A stretch of DNA of 64,000 nt from an uncultured Pelagibacteraceae bacterium (GCA_902572515.1 CACGGJ010000003.1:1-64000); one strand, 5' to 3'; numbered from the stretch's first letter, positions 52,245-60,867 are shown. Numbers and translations are program-made. Notes: a model not told the origin generated them from the sequence alone.

Positions 52245-52864
52245 TGTGTGGAAGATACGTAGTAAAAAACCCTGTAACAAAAACAAATAAATTAGTTAAA
52301 TCTGCAATTCAGGTTGAAGATACTGAAAACTATAATGCTCATCCATATCAAAAACTGCCTGTAATAAAAAAATATAAAAATGGAAATACTTTAGAAAATC
52401 TACAATGGGGCTTAGTTCCTGGTTGGGCTAAAGATAAAGATTTTAAAGCTTTAATTAATGCAAGGTTAGAGACTATTGATGAAAAGGTTTCATTTAAAAA
52501 ATTGATTAAAAACAACCGATGTGTTGCAGTTGCAGATGGTTTTTATGAATGGAAAAGAGAAGAAAAAGAAAAAACTCCTCATTATTTTACCCGTGAAGAT
52601 ACAAATCCTATTTATTTTGCTGGTATCTTTGAAAATGATCAGTTTTGTTTAATTACGGAGGAAGCAAAAGAAAATATAAATGAAATTCATCACAGACAAC
52701 CAGTTATTTTAAATCAAGCTGATATTAATCGTTATTTAAATTTAGAATTACAAGGTTCAGCGTTTTTAAAAGAACGTAAAATTCCAAATTTAATTTTTAA
52801 TGAAGTCTCAAAAGATGTTAATAAACCTACAAATAACAGCGCTTCTCTAATTCAAAAAGTATAA
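52244..52864 (+). CDS. SRAP domain protein (YedK/HMCES type)
   Basis: A 206-residue SOS-response-associated peptidase-family protein. The catalytic Cys2 directly follows the initiator Met (MCGRYV). ALINARLETIDEK, CVAVADGFYEWKR with the active-site glutamate near residue 103, and IHHRQPVIL with the conserved histidine near 147 follow in family order. YedK/HMCES crosslinks to abasic sites in single-stranded DNA to protect them. It is coupled to the TPR gene by start/stop overlap and converges with the helicase gene 2 bp away. Confidence 0.92.
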   Translation: MCGRYVVKNPVTKTNKLVKSAIQVEDTENYNAHPYQKLPVIKKYKNGNTLENLQWGLVPGWAKDKDFKALINARLETIDEKVSFKKLIKNNRCVAVADGFYEWKREEKEKTPHYFTREDTNPIYFAGIFENDQFCLITEEAKENINEIHHRQPVILNQADINRYLNLELQGSAFLKERKIPNLIFNEVSKDVNKPTNNSASLIQKV

Positions 52865-52866
52865 TT

Positions 52867-54150
52867 TTATTTACGTTTATTTTTCTTAAATCTAAAATTT
52901 TTAGGTCTTTTTCTATTTTTAAATTTTCTTTTATTATTTTTATTTTCGAACTTTTTAAATTTCTTCTTTTTACTTAATTTATTATTAGAAAATTTCTTTT
53001 TAAATTTATTTTTTTTATTAAATTTCTTTCCTTTTTGATTATTTGGTTTTGCTTCTTCTTTGACTTTAAAGTCTGGATCAATTAGTTTTTGGATAGATCT
53101 CCACATATTTCTATCGTTATTAGTTAAAAAGGTTAAAGCTGACCCATCTTTTCCAGCTCTACCAGTTCTACCTATTCGATGAATATAATCTTCAGGTACT
53201 TGCGGAAGATCATAATTAATTACGTGTTTTATAACCGGTATATCTAATCCACGTGCAGCTACATCAGTTGCAACTAAAATTCTACTGTTACCATTTCTAA
53301 AACCTCTAATTACACGATCTCTTTTGCTTTGTCTTAGATTTCCATGGATAGCATCAGCTTTATGTCCATCATATTTTAATCGTTTAACTATTTTATCAGC
53401 ACCATGTTTAGTCTTCACAAAAACTAAAATAGAACCACTTCTTTCAACTAACTGATTTATTAGTTCATGATATTTTTTATCAGGTGTAATTTGAAAAGTT
53501 TCTTGTTTAATTTTTTCAATTGGTGTTGATAAAGATCCAACAGAAACTCTTTCAGGATTATTGAGATATTTTTGTGAAATTTTTAAAATATTTTCAGGTA
53601 AAGTAGCTGAAAATAATAGTGTTTGATGTTTAATTGGTACAAATTTTAAAATCAATTCTATTTGTGGGGTAAAACCCATGTCTAACATTCGATCAGTTTC
53701 ATCTAGAACTAGGTAATTTACTTTTGATAGGTTTAAACTTTTACGCTCAATGTGATCATTAATTCTTCCTGGCGTTCCAACTATAATTCTTGCTTTTTTA
53801 TTTAATTGTCTTAGTTGTTTTTGCATACTCTCGCCACCAATTAAAAGAGCATTTCCAATTCCTATTTCTCTAACATTCAGCTTTAAAACTGTTTCCATTA
53901 CTTGTGTTGCAAGTTCTCTTGTTGGACAAATAATTAGAGCCATCGCTTGTTTGTCTTTAAGAAGTTTATTAATCATAGGAATAGTAAATGCTAAAGTTTT
54001 ACCCGTACCTGTTTGTGCGGTACCTAGAACATCTTTTCCCTCCAAGCTAATCGGTATCGATTGACTTTGAATAGGTGTTGGAACTTTAAAATCAGCTAAT
54101 TCAATTGATTTTTTTAGTTTGTTTTCGATATTGAGATCAGAGAAATTCAT
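52867..54150 (-). CDS. rhlE: DEAD-box type RNA helicase (RhlE group) with DETD motif II
   Basis: A 427-residue RNA helicase. Q motif PTPIQSQSIP is near residues 24-33, motif I AQTGTGKT at 45-52, motif Ia PTRELA near 77, motif II DETD at 150-153 (normally DEAD), motif III SAT near 181 and motif VI HRIGRTGRAG near 328. A tail of about 55 residues consisting almost wholly of lysine, asparagine and phenylalanine follows from about 370, likely for RNA binding. It acts in ribosome assembly or mRNA turnover at low temperature. Confidence 0.93.
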   Translation of the reverse strand: MNFSDLNIENKLKKSIELADFKVPTPIQSQSIPISLEGKDVLGTAQTGTGKTLAFTIPMINKLLKDKQAMALIICPTRELATQVMETVLKLNVREIGIGNALLIGGESMQKQLRQLNKKARIIVGTPGRINDHIERKSLNLSKVNYLVLDETDRMLDMGFTPQIELILKFVPIKHQTLLFSATLPENILKISQKYLNNPERVSVGSLSTPIEKIKQETFQITPDKKYHELINQLVERSGSILVFVKTKHGADKIVKRLKYDGHKADAIHGNLRQSKRDRVIRGFRNGNSRILVATDVAARGLDIPVIKHVINYDLPQVPEDYIHRIGRTGRAGKDGSALTFLTNNDRNMWRSIQKLIDPDFKVKEEAKPNNQKGKKFNKKNKFKKKFSNNKLSKKKKFKKFENKNNKRKFKNRKRPKNFRFKKNKRK

Positions 54151-54233
54151 TATGTAGGGAAAGATATATATTTATGTAATTGAGTGTCTGCTTATATCTT
54201 TTTGCACTAAATACAACAAATAGTTTGAAAAGA

Positions 54234-54719
54234 TTAATCTCTAAAATTTACAAAGTCTATTGGAAGACCTATATCAATTCCTTTGATTGCAGCGATAGCT
54301 TCTTGAAGATTATCTTTTTTTTTGCCATCTACTCTTAATTCATCGCCTTGGATTTTAATTTGAATTTTTAGTTTTAGTTTTTTGATATCAGCAATAACTT
54401 TTTTAGCATTTTCTTGGCTAATTCCTTCTTTTAATTCACTGATTTGTCTAATAGATCCTCCTGATGCTCCTTCAGAACTTTTAACTTTTAAAACCCTTGG
54501 ATCTACTTTTCGTCTAACTAAATGAGTTTGCAACAATTCATTAACTTGCTTTAATTTCAATTCATCAGGTGCATTGGTAGTGACCGTTTTATCTTTTCTT
54601 TCAATTGAAATATGAAGTCCTTTGAAATCATATCGATTGCCAATTTCTCTTACACAATTAGCTAAAGCATTATCAAATTCTTGATAATTAATTTTACTTA
54701 TTACATCAAATGAAGGCAC
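54234..54719 (-). CDS. yajQ: YajQ family nucleotide-binding protein
   Basis: A 161-residue protein with the full YajQ pattern: MPSFDVISKINYQEFDNAL at the N-terminus, EIGNRYDFKG near residues 26-35, a central IKKLKLKIQIKIQGDELRVDGKKKDNLQEAI and the C-terminal DIGLPIDFVNFRD. YajQ proteins consist of two ferredoxin-like domains that bind nucleic acid or cyclic-di-GMP. It stands alone with its own promoter region. Confidence 0.95.
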   Translation of the reverse strand: MPSFDVISKINYQEFDNALANCVREIGNRYDFKGLHISIERKDKTVTTNAPDELKLKQVNELLQTHLVRRKVDPRVLKVKSSEGASGGSIRQISELKEGISQENAKKVIADIKKLKLKIQIKIQGDELRVDGKKKDNLQEAIAAIKGIDIGLPIDFVNFRD

Positions 54720-54830
54720 AAGTATATTATACAGTATTAATGATCAAAATTTAAACTAAATTATAAAATTTAGTGATAATAAGGCATTTTAGCTTATTGA
54801 GTTAATTGTAAATAATAATATATTTAAGTC

Positions 54831-55943
54831 ATGCTTAGTTATATCATTCCATTTTTAATACTTATCTTAGTAGTTGTTTTTATACATGAATATGGACATT
54901 ACTATTTTGCGAGAAAATATGGAGTAGGTGTTACGGATTTTTCAATTGGTTTTGGTAAAGAGTTATTTGGTTGGAATGATAAATCAGGCACAAGATGGAA
55001 AATATGTGCAATTCCTCTAGGTGGATATGTAAAATTTTTTGGAGATAGGAATGTTTATTCACAAGCTGATCATCAAGAAATATTAGAGAAATATAATGAA
55101 GAGGAACGGGAAAAATTATTTATTTTAAAACCTTTATACCAGAGAGTTTTAATCGTATTGGGCGGACCTTTGGCTAATTTTTTATTAGCTTTAGTAATAT
55201 TTTTTTCAATCTATACTTTTATAGGTAAAGATTTTACACCTGCAGTCATTAATGAAGTTCAAAAAGATAGTCCAGCAATGGTAGGAGGATTAAAAGCTGA
55301 GGATATAATTTTAGAAATAGACGGTAATGAGGTTAAAAGCATTATGGAAGTTTCTAAATTTATCACCATGTCTACTGGTGATTTTATAGACTTTAAAGTT
55401 AAGCGTTCTTATGATGAATTAATACTAAAAGTAAAACCCAATATTGTTGAAGGTGATGATGGATTGGGAAATAAAATTAATAAAAGAATGGTAGGTATTA
55501 AGCTTGGTGCCTATAATAATAAAGTTAACCATGTTAAATTAGGACCTGCTCAGGCTTTATATCATGCAGGTTATGAAGTTTATTTTGTAAGCGTTTCCTC
55601 ATTAAAATACATCGGAGGAATGATTTTAGGTAAAGCAGATACTTCTCAATTAGGAGGACCAATTAGAATTGCTAAAATTTCTGGACAAGTTGCAACCTTT
55701 GGTGTTTTAGCTTTTATTAGTATGATGGCCTATATATCAATAAGTTTAGGGCTTATTAATCTATTTCCAATACCAATGTTAGATGGGGGACACTTAATGT
55801 TTTATGCATTTGAGAAAGTTTTAGGCCGGCCTTTATCTCAAAAAACTCAAGAAGGTTTTTTTCGAATCGGATTGTTTTTGTTGCTATCATTAATGTTTTT
55901 CACCACATTTAATGATCTAAAAGACCTAGGTTTATTTAGATAA
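54831..55943 (+). CDS. rseP: RseP-type membrane zinc metalloprotease (site-2 protease)
   Basis: A 370-residue intramembrane protease. HEYGH (His19, Glu20, His23) lies in the first membrane helix, followed by FARKYGVGVTDFSIGFG. A single PDZ domain is near residues 125-200, then LGPAQALYHAGYEVY, the LDGGH motif in PMLDGGHLMF near 317-323 and a final membrane helix. RseP has two PDZ domains in enterobacteria; this has room for one. It cuts anti-sigma factors or signal-peptide remnants. It is not next to dxr or bamA here. Confidence 0.92.
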   Translation: MLSYIIPFLILILVVVFIHEYGHYYFARKYGVGVTDFSIGFGKELFGWNDKSGTRWKICAIPLGGYVKFFGDRNVYSQADHQEILEKYNEEEREKLFILKPLYQRVLIVLGGPLANFLLALVIFFSIYTFIGKDFTPAVINEVQKDSPAMVGGLKAEDIILEIDGNEVKSIMEVSKFITMSTGDFIDFKVKRSYDELILKVKPNIVEGDDGLGNKINKRMVGIKLGAYNNKVNHVKLGPAQALYHAGYEVYFVSVSSLKYIGGMILGKADTSQLGGPIRIAKISGQVATFGVLAFISMMAYISISLGLINLFPIPMLDGGHLMFYAFEKVLGRPLSQKTQEGFFRIGLFLLLSLMFFTTFNDLKDLGLFR

Positions 55944-56100
55944 TTCACATTTTAAATCGTTTAAAAAGATCAATAAAATCAACGTATATTTAAGTTTTTA
56001 CAAGATATTGTGTGTTTTAAAAAACTTAACACTAAAAAAAAGCTTGATTTATCAACGTTTATGACAAGTATAAATATTAACCAACAAAACCGGAGCTAAA

Positions 56101-56376
56101 ATGAACAAAAAACAACTAATTGCTAAGCTTTCTGGCTCATTAAATTTGAGCAAAGCAGATGCTGAGCGAACTTTTGATACAATTACCAACACTATTTTAG
56201 ATGCTCTAAAAGGTGATGATTCAGTAAAAATTGCTGGATTTGGTACGTACAAAGTTGCTAAGAGAAAAGCAAGAGTTGGAAGAAACCCAAGAACAGGTGA
56301 GCAGATTCAAATTGCTGCTTCTCAAAAGGTAAAATTCTTACCAGCTAAAGCTTTAAAAGAAGTATTCAACAGATAA
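56101..56376 (+). CDS. hup: DNA-binding protein HU
   Basis: A 91-residue histone-like protein with MNKKQLIAKLSGSLNLSKADAERTFD at the N-terminus and the DNA-arm sequence FGTYKVAKRKARVGRNPRTGEQIQIAA (in pieces) near 48-74. It bends and compacts DNA. A TATAAAT box (56071-56077) and a possible -35 region upstream are consistent with its own promoter. It is followed by a T-run and a hairpin that is part of the element described before the first amt gene. Confidence 0.96.
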   Translation: MNKKQLIAKLSGSLNLSKADAERTFDTITNTILDALKGDDSVKIAGFGTYKVAKRKARVGRNPRTGEQIQIAASQKVKFLPAKALKEVFNR

Positions 56377-56377
56377 T

Positions 56378-56446
56378 ATTTTTTTTTAACAGCCCTAACG
56401 TTTCAAAACACGTTCAGGGCTGTTACTATATGCAAAAACTGCATAC
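56378..56446 (+). repeat. two-hairpin element, copy 1 (between hup and amt 1)
   Basis: A run of T (56379-56387) leads into AACAGCCCT(A)ACGT (56388-56401), which pairs with ACGTTCAGGGCTGTT (56410-56424, one bulged G). CTATAT and a second hairpin TATGCA-AAAAC-TGCATA (56429-56445) follow. The inverted counterpart is at 57823-57902. The T-run precedes rather than follows the stem, so this is no ordinary plus-strand terminator. Confidence 0.5.
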
Positions 56447-56466
56447 CCAATTTTCCTAATCAGCGT

Positions 56467-56517
56467 TAGTTTTAAAAATTATTAAAACTATAAGTCACCT
56501 CTTAATCAAGTGGAGGT
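56467..56517 (+). promoter_or_regulatory. structured leader of amt 1 with sequestered Shine-Dalgarno
   Basis: TAGTTTTAA (56467-56475) pairs perfectly with TTAAAACTA (56482-56490). Next, ACCTC (56497-56501) pairs with GAGGT (56513-56517), covering the Shine-Dalgarno GGAGG (56512-56516) four bases before the ATG. A leader that can close its own ribosome site suggests regulated translation of the transporter. No sensor is recognised. Confidence 0.4.
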
Positions 56518-56520
56518 CTA

Positions 56521-57822
56521 ATGACTAAAATAATAAAAAAAATATCAGCACCGCTACTTAGTTTAATATTTTTATTAAACATGAGCAGTGCAGGTATGGC
56601 AGAGACAACTGTCTCTGGAGAAGTTCAAGCGATATTTAACTCGCTTCTATTTTTAATTTGTGGTTTCCTTGTCATGTTCATGGCAGCAGGATTTGCGATG
56701 TTAGAATCTGGTATGGTAACTTCAAAAAGTGTATCAGTAATTTGTGCTAAAAATATAGGTCTATATTCAATCGCCGGAATTATGTTTTGGCTTTTTGGTT
56801 ATAATTTAGCTTATGGAATTCCTGAAGGAGGATACATTGGAACATTTACACCTTGGTCAGATGCAAGTGCAGTTGATACAGGTTATGCTGATGGATCAGA
56901 CTGGTTCTTCCAAATGGTATTCTGTGCAACAACAGTTTCAATTTGTTCAGGTGCTATGGCTGAAAGAATTAAACTATGGCCGTTTTTCTTATTTGCAGCT
57001 ATTTTAGCTGGAGTAATTTATCCAATCGTTATGGGTTGGCAATGGGGTGGAGGCTGGTTAGCAGAACTAGGCTTCTCTGATTTTGCTGGTTCAACATTAG
57101 TACACTCAACAGGTGGTGCAGCTGCTTTAGCAGGTATCATGTTGTTAGGTGCTAGATATGGAAGATTTGATAGCAAAGGTGAGGCGAAAGCAATTAAACC
57201 TTTTGCTGCTTCTTCGATTCCATTAGTAACAGTTGGAGTATTTATATTATGGTTAGGTTGGTTTGGATTCAATGGTGGATCTCAACTAGCTATTGGAACA
57301 TTTGATGATGCAGTTGCTGTATCAAGTATATTTATCAATACTAATCTTGCTGCTTGTGGTGGTGTTATGGCTGCTGCAATAATCACAAGATTAATGTTTG
57401 GTAAAACAGATGTAATTCAAATGTTAAACGGAGCAATTGGTGGTCTTGTAGCTGTTACAGCTGAACCATTAGCGCCATCACCTTTAGCAGCAATTTTCAT
57501 TGGAGCTGTAGGTGGATTGATCGTAGTATTTGGAACTAAATTATTATTCAGTTTCAAACTTGACGATGTTGTAGGTGCAATTCCAGCTCACATGTTTGCT
57601 GGTATTTGGGGAACATTAGCAGTGCCATTAACAAACGCTGATGCATCGTTTAGTGCACAATTAATTGGTGTACTTTCAATTAACATTTTTGTGTTTGCTG
57701 TGTCCTATGTAATCTGGTCAATAATGAAAGCTACTTTTGGAATTAGATTAAGTAAAGAAGCTGAAACCAAAGGTACTGACGTTACAGAAACAGGAGTAAT
57801 AGCATACGCAATACGTGACTAA
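56521..57822 (+). CDS. amt: ammonium transporter 1
   Basis: A 433-residue ammonium channel. A signal-like first segment (residues 1-27, ending SSAGMAE) precedes eleven hydrophobic helices. The twin histidines are His195 (STLVHSTGG) and His357 (IPAHMFAGIWG). MAAGFAMLESG near 54-64, SGAMAERI and MGWQWGGGWL are family signatures. It moves ammonium into the cell. No glnK/PII gene is adjacent. The paralogue at 58055 shares most of the sequence and also the 3' non-coding end, so they arose by tandem duplication. Confidence 0.96.
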   Translation: MTKIIKKISAPLLSLIFLLNMSSAGMAETTVSGEVQAIFNSLLFLICGFLVMFMAAGFAMLESGMVTSKSVSVICAKNIGLYSIAGIMFWLFGYNLAYGIPEGGYIGTFTPWSDASAVDTGYADGSDWFFQMVFCATTVSICSGAMAERIKLWPFFLFAAILAGVIYPIVMGWQWGGGWLAELGFSDFAGSTLVHSTGGAAALAGIMLLGARYGRFDSKGEAKAIKPFAASSIPLVTVGVFILWLGWFGFNGGSQLAIGTFDDAVAVSSIFINTNLAACGGVMAAAIITRLMFGKTDVIQMLNGAIGGLVAVTAEPLAPSPLAAIFIGAVGGLIVVFGTKLLFSFKLDDVVGAIPAHMFAGIWGTLAVPLTNADASFSAQLIGVLSINIFVFAVSYVIWSIMKATFGIRLSKEAETKGTDVTETGVIAYAIRD

Positions 57823-57902
57823 TTGCATGCAATAATGCAATATAGAGGCTCTTCGATCTCCATGTCGTTATCTCATTGAAGAGCCTCTGTAAAAAAAAAT
57901 TA
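57823..57902 (-). repeat. two-hairpin element, copy 2 (inverted, directly after amt 1 stop)
   Basis: Plus-strand order: TTGCAT-GCAATA-ATGCAA (57823-57840), then AGAGGCTCTTCGAT (57844-57857) pairing with ATTGAAGAGCCTCT (57875-57888, one G-T pair), then nine A (57891-57899). Read on the minus strand it has the same plan as copy 1: T-run, ACAG, large stem, CTATAT, small stem. ACTAA flanks it on both sides (57818-57822, 57903-57907), like a short target duplication. Confidence 0.5.
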
Positions 57903-57932
57903 ACTAAAATCTCTCTCTCTAGTTAGTTAACT

Positions 57933-57962
57933 AAAGGCCCCAGAAATGGGGCCTTTTTATTT
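57933..57962 (+). terminator. intrinsic terminator of amt 1
   Basis: AAAGGCCCC (57933-57941), loop AGAAAT, GGGGCCTTT (57948-57956) and a T-rich tail. It is homologous to the terminator after amt 2, including the ACTAAAAT and CTCTCT stretch before it. Confidence 0.92.
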
Positions 57963-58054
57963 TATACATGCTTAAATAGCATAACTCTCTTGCCCTATAA
58001 GCAATTCACTATTTGCAAAACTTTTATAAAAGAATTTTTTAACAAGGAGAGATA

Positions 58055-59347
58055 ATGACTAAATATTTAAAAACATTAATTATAGGTTTAATATCATTAT
58101 TAAGCTTTTCTAACTTTGCTTCAGCAGAAACAACAATGTCAGCTGAAGGACAATATATTTTTAATTCACTTGGATTTTATTTAGGTGGTGTATTAGTAGC
58201 TTTTATGGCTGCAGGTTTCTGTATGCTTGAAAGTGGTTTGGTCACTACAAAAAGTGTATCAACAATTGCAGCCAAAAATATTGGTAAATTTGCAATTTGT
58301 TCATTAATATTTTTTCTATGTGGTTATAATTTAGCTTATGGTATTCCAGAAGGTGGTTTTATTGGATCTTTCTCTATGTGGAGCGATTCTTCAGAATTAG
58401 CTACTGGTTATTCAGATTATTCAGACTGGTTTTTTCAAACAATGTTTGTATGTGCAACTGCCTCAATAGTTTCAGGAGCTGTAGCTGAAAGAATTAAAAT
58501 TTGGCCTTTCTTTATTTTCGCTGCAATCATGGCTGGAATTATTTATCCAATTTCAATGGGTTGGCAGTGGGGTGGAGGCTGGTTAGCAACTTCAGGCTTT
58601 TCTGACTTTGCTGGTTCAACTCTAGTTCATGCTTGTGGTGGTGCTGCTGCTTTAGCAGGAGTTATTGTATTAGGTGCAAGAGAAGGAAGATTTAGTAAAT
58701 CAGGTGAAACTAAATCTTTAGTACCATTTGCTGCATCTTCAATTCCATTAGTAACACTTGGAACTTTTTTACTTTGGTTTGGTTGGTTTGGTTTTAATGG
58801 TTTTAGTCAATTAGCGATGGGAACTTTTGATGATGTGAATGCAATTAGTAAAATTGCAGTTAACACTCATTTAGCGGGCGCCGCTGGGACAGTTGCCGCT
58901 GCAGTTGTAACAAGATTGCTTGGTGGAAAAACAGACATCGTTATGATGTTAAATGGTGCATTAGCTGGACTAGTTGCAATAACAGCTGAACCTTTAACTC
59001 CAAGTCCTGTATTAGCAATTGTAATAGGAGCTATTGGATCATTAATTATGTACTTTGGTACAAAATTTTTAGAAAGTAAAAAAATTGATGATGTAGTAGG
59101 TGCTATACCTGTACATATGTTTGCAGGAATATTTGGAACTTTAGTTGTTCCAATAAGCAACCCAGATACAAATTTTGGAACTCAGTTGACAGGTGTGATT
59201 GCAGTATGTTTGTTTAGCTTCATACTTTCTTACATTACTTTTAGAGTTCTTAAACAAACTATTGGTCTTAGAATTAGTGCTCAAGCTGAAAAACTTGGAA
59301 CTGATGTTGCGGAAGTTGGTGTTAAAGCTTACGCAATAAGAGACTAA
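58055..59347 (+). CDS. amt: ammonium transporter 2
   Basis: A 430-residue ammonium channel, paralogue of the gene at 56521. A signal peptide (residues 1-24, ending NFASA) is followed by eleven hydrophobic helices with twin histidines His192 (STLVHACGG) and His354 (IPVHMFAGIFG). The Shine-Dalgarno AAGGAGA is strong and open, unlike that of amt 1. Two Amt proteins with differing control suggest one constitutive and one regulated or differing affinity. A terminator shared with the convergent bcp gene follows. Confidence 0.96.
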   Translation: MTKYLKTLIIGLISLLSFSNFASAETTMSAEGQYIFNSLGFYLGGVLVAFMAAGFCMLESGLVTTKSVSTIAAKNIGKFAICSLIFFLCGYNLAYGIPEGGFIGSFSMWSDSSELATGYSDYSDWFFQTMFVCATASIVSGAVAERIKIWPFFIFAAIMAGIIYPISMGWQWGGGWLATSGFSDFAGSTLVHACGGAAALAGVIVLGAREGRFSKSGETKSLVPFAASSIPLVTLGTFLLWFGWFGFNGFSQLAMGTFDDVNAISKIAVNTHLAGAAGTVAAAVVTRLLGGKTDIVMMLNGALAGLVAITAEPLTPSPVLAIVIGAIGSLIMYFGTKFLESKKIDDVVGAIPVHMFAGIFGTLVVPISNPDTNFGTQLTGVIAVCLFSFILSYITFRVLKQTIGLRISAQAEKLGTDVAEVGVKAYAIRD

Positions 59348-59372
59348 AATATCTCTCTATATAATATAAATT

Positions 59373-59405
59373 AAAGGCTCCTTAGAAATAAGGGGCCTTT
59401 TTTAT
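59373..59405. terminator. bidirectional intrinsic terminator between amt 2 and bcp
   Basis: AAAGGCTCCTTA (59373-59384), tetraloop GAAA, TAAGGGGCCTTT (59389-59400, one T-G pair) with T after it and A before it. It can stop transcription from both sides. The bcp stop codon at 59402 lies in its tail. Confidence 0.9.
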
Positions 59406-59872
59406 TTTTTAACAATATTTTGAAGAGTTTCTAATACTTCTTTAGCATGGTCTTTTACTTTAACATTATTCCAAATTTTGATTATTTTACCTTTTTTATC
59501 GATTAAAAAAGTAGTTCTAACTATTCCCATAAATTCTCGTCCCATAAATTTTTTTTTAGCCCAAACTTTGTATTTTTTTAAAACTGTTATTTCTTCATCA
59601 GCTAATAAATCAAACTTGATTTTGTATTTATCTCTGAATTTGTCATGACTTTTTAAATTATCTTTAGAAATACCCAAAATTTCGCAATTCAATTTTTTAA
59701 ATTTTGGAAGCAGCTTATTAAAATCATTGGTTTCAATTGTACAGCCTGGAGTGTCATCTTTAGGGTAAAAATAAATAATTACATAATTTCCTATTGAATC
59801 TTTAAGAGAGTATTCTTTTTTATTTGTAGATGGTAATTTAAAAATTGGTGCTTTTGTATTTTCTTTAATCAT
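59402..59872 (-). CDS. bcp: peroxiredoxin, Bcp/PrxQ type, 1-Cys form
   Basis: A 156-residue thiol peroxidase. The peroxidatic cysteine is Cys44 in YFYPKDDTPGCTIETNDF. The resolving cysteine usually found five residues later is absent (Asn49, Asp50). Another cysteine occurs near residue 62 (LNCEILGIS). It detoxifies hydroperoxides with thioredoxin or another thiol. It overlaps the upstream glycosyltransferase gene by 8 bp on the same strand. Confidence 0.93.
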   Translation of the reverse strand: MIKENTKAPIFKLPSTNKKEYSLKDSIGNYVIIYFYPKDDTPGCTIETNDFNKLLPKFKKLNCEILGISKDNLKSHDKFRDKYKIKFDLLADEEITVLKKYKVWAKKKFMGREFMGIVRTTFLIDKKGKIIKIWNNVKVKDHAKEVLETLQNIVKK

Positions 59873-60842
59873 TTATTTCGTTTTCCTCCCAAAGTTTTTT
59901 GTAATCAATTAATGGTGACAAGCCGTAACTTGAATTAATATTTGTTAGATGTAGTGATAAACTTTTTAAGGGAGAAATACAAATTTCTTTTGAATATATT
60001 TCATTTAAATATTTTTCAAAAGGATCGTGTCTGTCTAAACAATTCTTATAAAAGTTTTCCCAATATTTATCTAATAAGTTTTTAGTTGTCAGGAAAGTGC
60101 ATAGTGTTTTGTCTACAGTTCTCCAATGACGCTTATTTCCAATTAATACATTTGTTTTTGCATTACTCATGTACAGATATGGATAATCAGAAGGACACAT
60201 AAAAATATCCTTATTTAGTTGTGACGCAATTCTTTCGTAAGAAGCCACCATTTCCTCCAACATTGGTTCAAAATGTAAATAATCATCCTCAATAAAGTAA
60301 ATTAAATCTTCACCAGCATCTTTCCCAATTTCAAAACTTTGAAGTAAACTTGCAAGATTTGCAAAAGTTTCTTTATTTTTCTGTTCTGATATTTTTTCTT
60401 TATATTTTAAGTAATCTAAATTGATTATCTCTATATTATTTCCATCAATTACTTTTTTAATTACATTAAGGTTTTCAGTACTTGAATTGTCATCAACAAT
60501 TATCGTTTTAACATTTATAGTGGGATATTTATTTTTTAAAAAATTAATTGATCTAATAAGTGAATTTATTGATCTTTTTGTATATTCAATTTTTGGAAAC
60601 TCAAATAACCTTTTTCTATTTTGATCCCAAATCTCAATATTTGTATTCATCCTTAGAATAATTAGTAATGAATTAACTTTTTTTGTAACTTTGACTTCAC
60701 CCAAAGGTAAAATTATAGATTTTTCATTTAAAATCGATAATTCTTCATTTAATTCTTTTCCTAATGTTGGGGATGAAAAATTATTTTGGTCTAAAATTTC
60801 GTAACCTAATAATTTACAAATTTTGATAAAAAATTTTTTCAT
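59865..60842 (-). CDS. glycosyltransferase family 2-like protein
   Basis: A 325-residue cytoplasmic protein with a GT-A fold. A nucleotide-binding strand TIIVDDNSSTENL is near residues 113-125, with the metal-binding acidic motif IEDDYLHFEPM near 187-197. The start is hydrophilic without signal peptide or membrane segment. The substrate and acceptor are unknown. It is co-transcribed with bcp and divergent from the rhodanese gene with only 25 bp between the two starts. No other surface-polysaccharide genes are near. Confidence 0.8.
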   Translation of the reverse strand: MKKFFIKICKLLGYEILDQNNFSSPTLGKELNEELSILNEKSIILPLGEVKVTKKVNSLLIILRMNTNIEIWDQNRKRLFEFPKIEYTKRSINSLIRSINFLKNKYPTINVKTIIVDDNSSTENLNVIKKVIDGNNIEIINLDYLKYKEKISEQKNKETFANLASLLQSFEIGKDAGEDLIYFIEDDYLHFEPMLEEMVASYERIASQLNKDIFMCPSDYPYLYMSNAKTNVLIGNKRHWRTVDKTLCTFLTTKNLLDKYWENFYKNCLDRHDPFEKYLNEIYSKEICISPLKSLSLHLTNINSSYGLSPLIDYKKLWEENEIND

Positions 60843-60867
60843 AATGTGTTATACTTTTTATAATATT

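Noticed and set aside
57018-57272. Minus-strand open frame inside amt 1, and a similar one at 58867-59160 inside amt 2
   Set aside because: Both mirror glycine/alanine-rich membrane segments of the transporters and are absent of any start signal.
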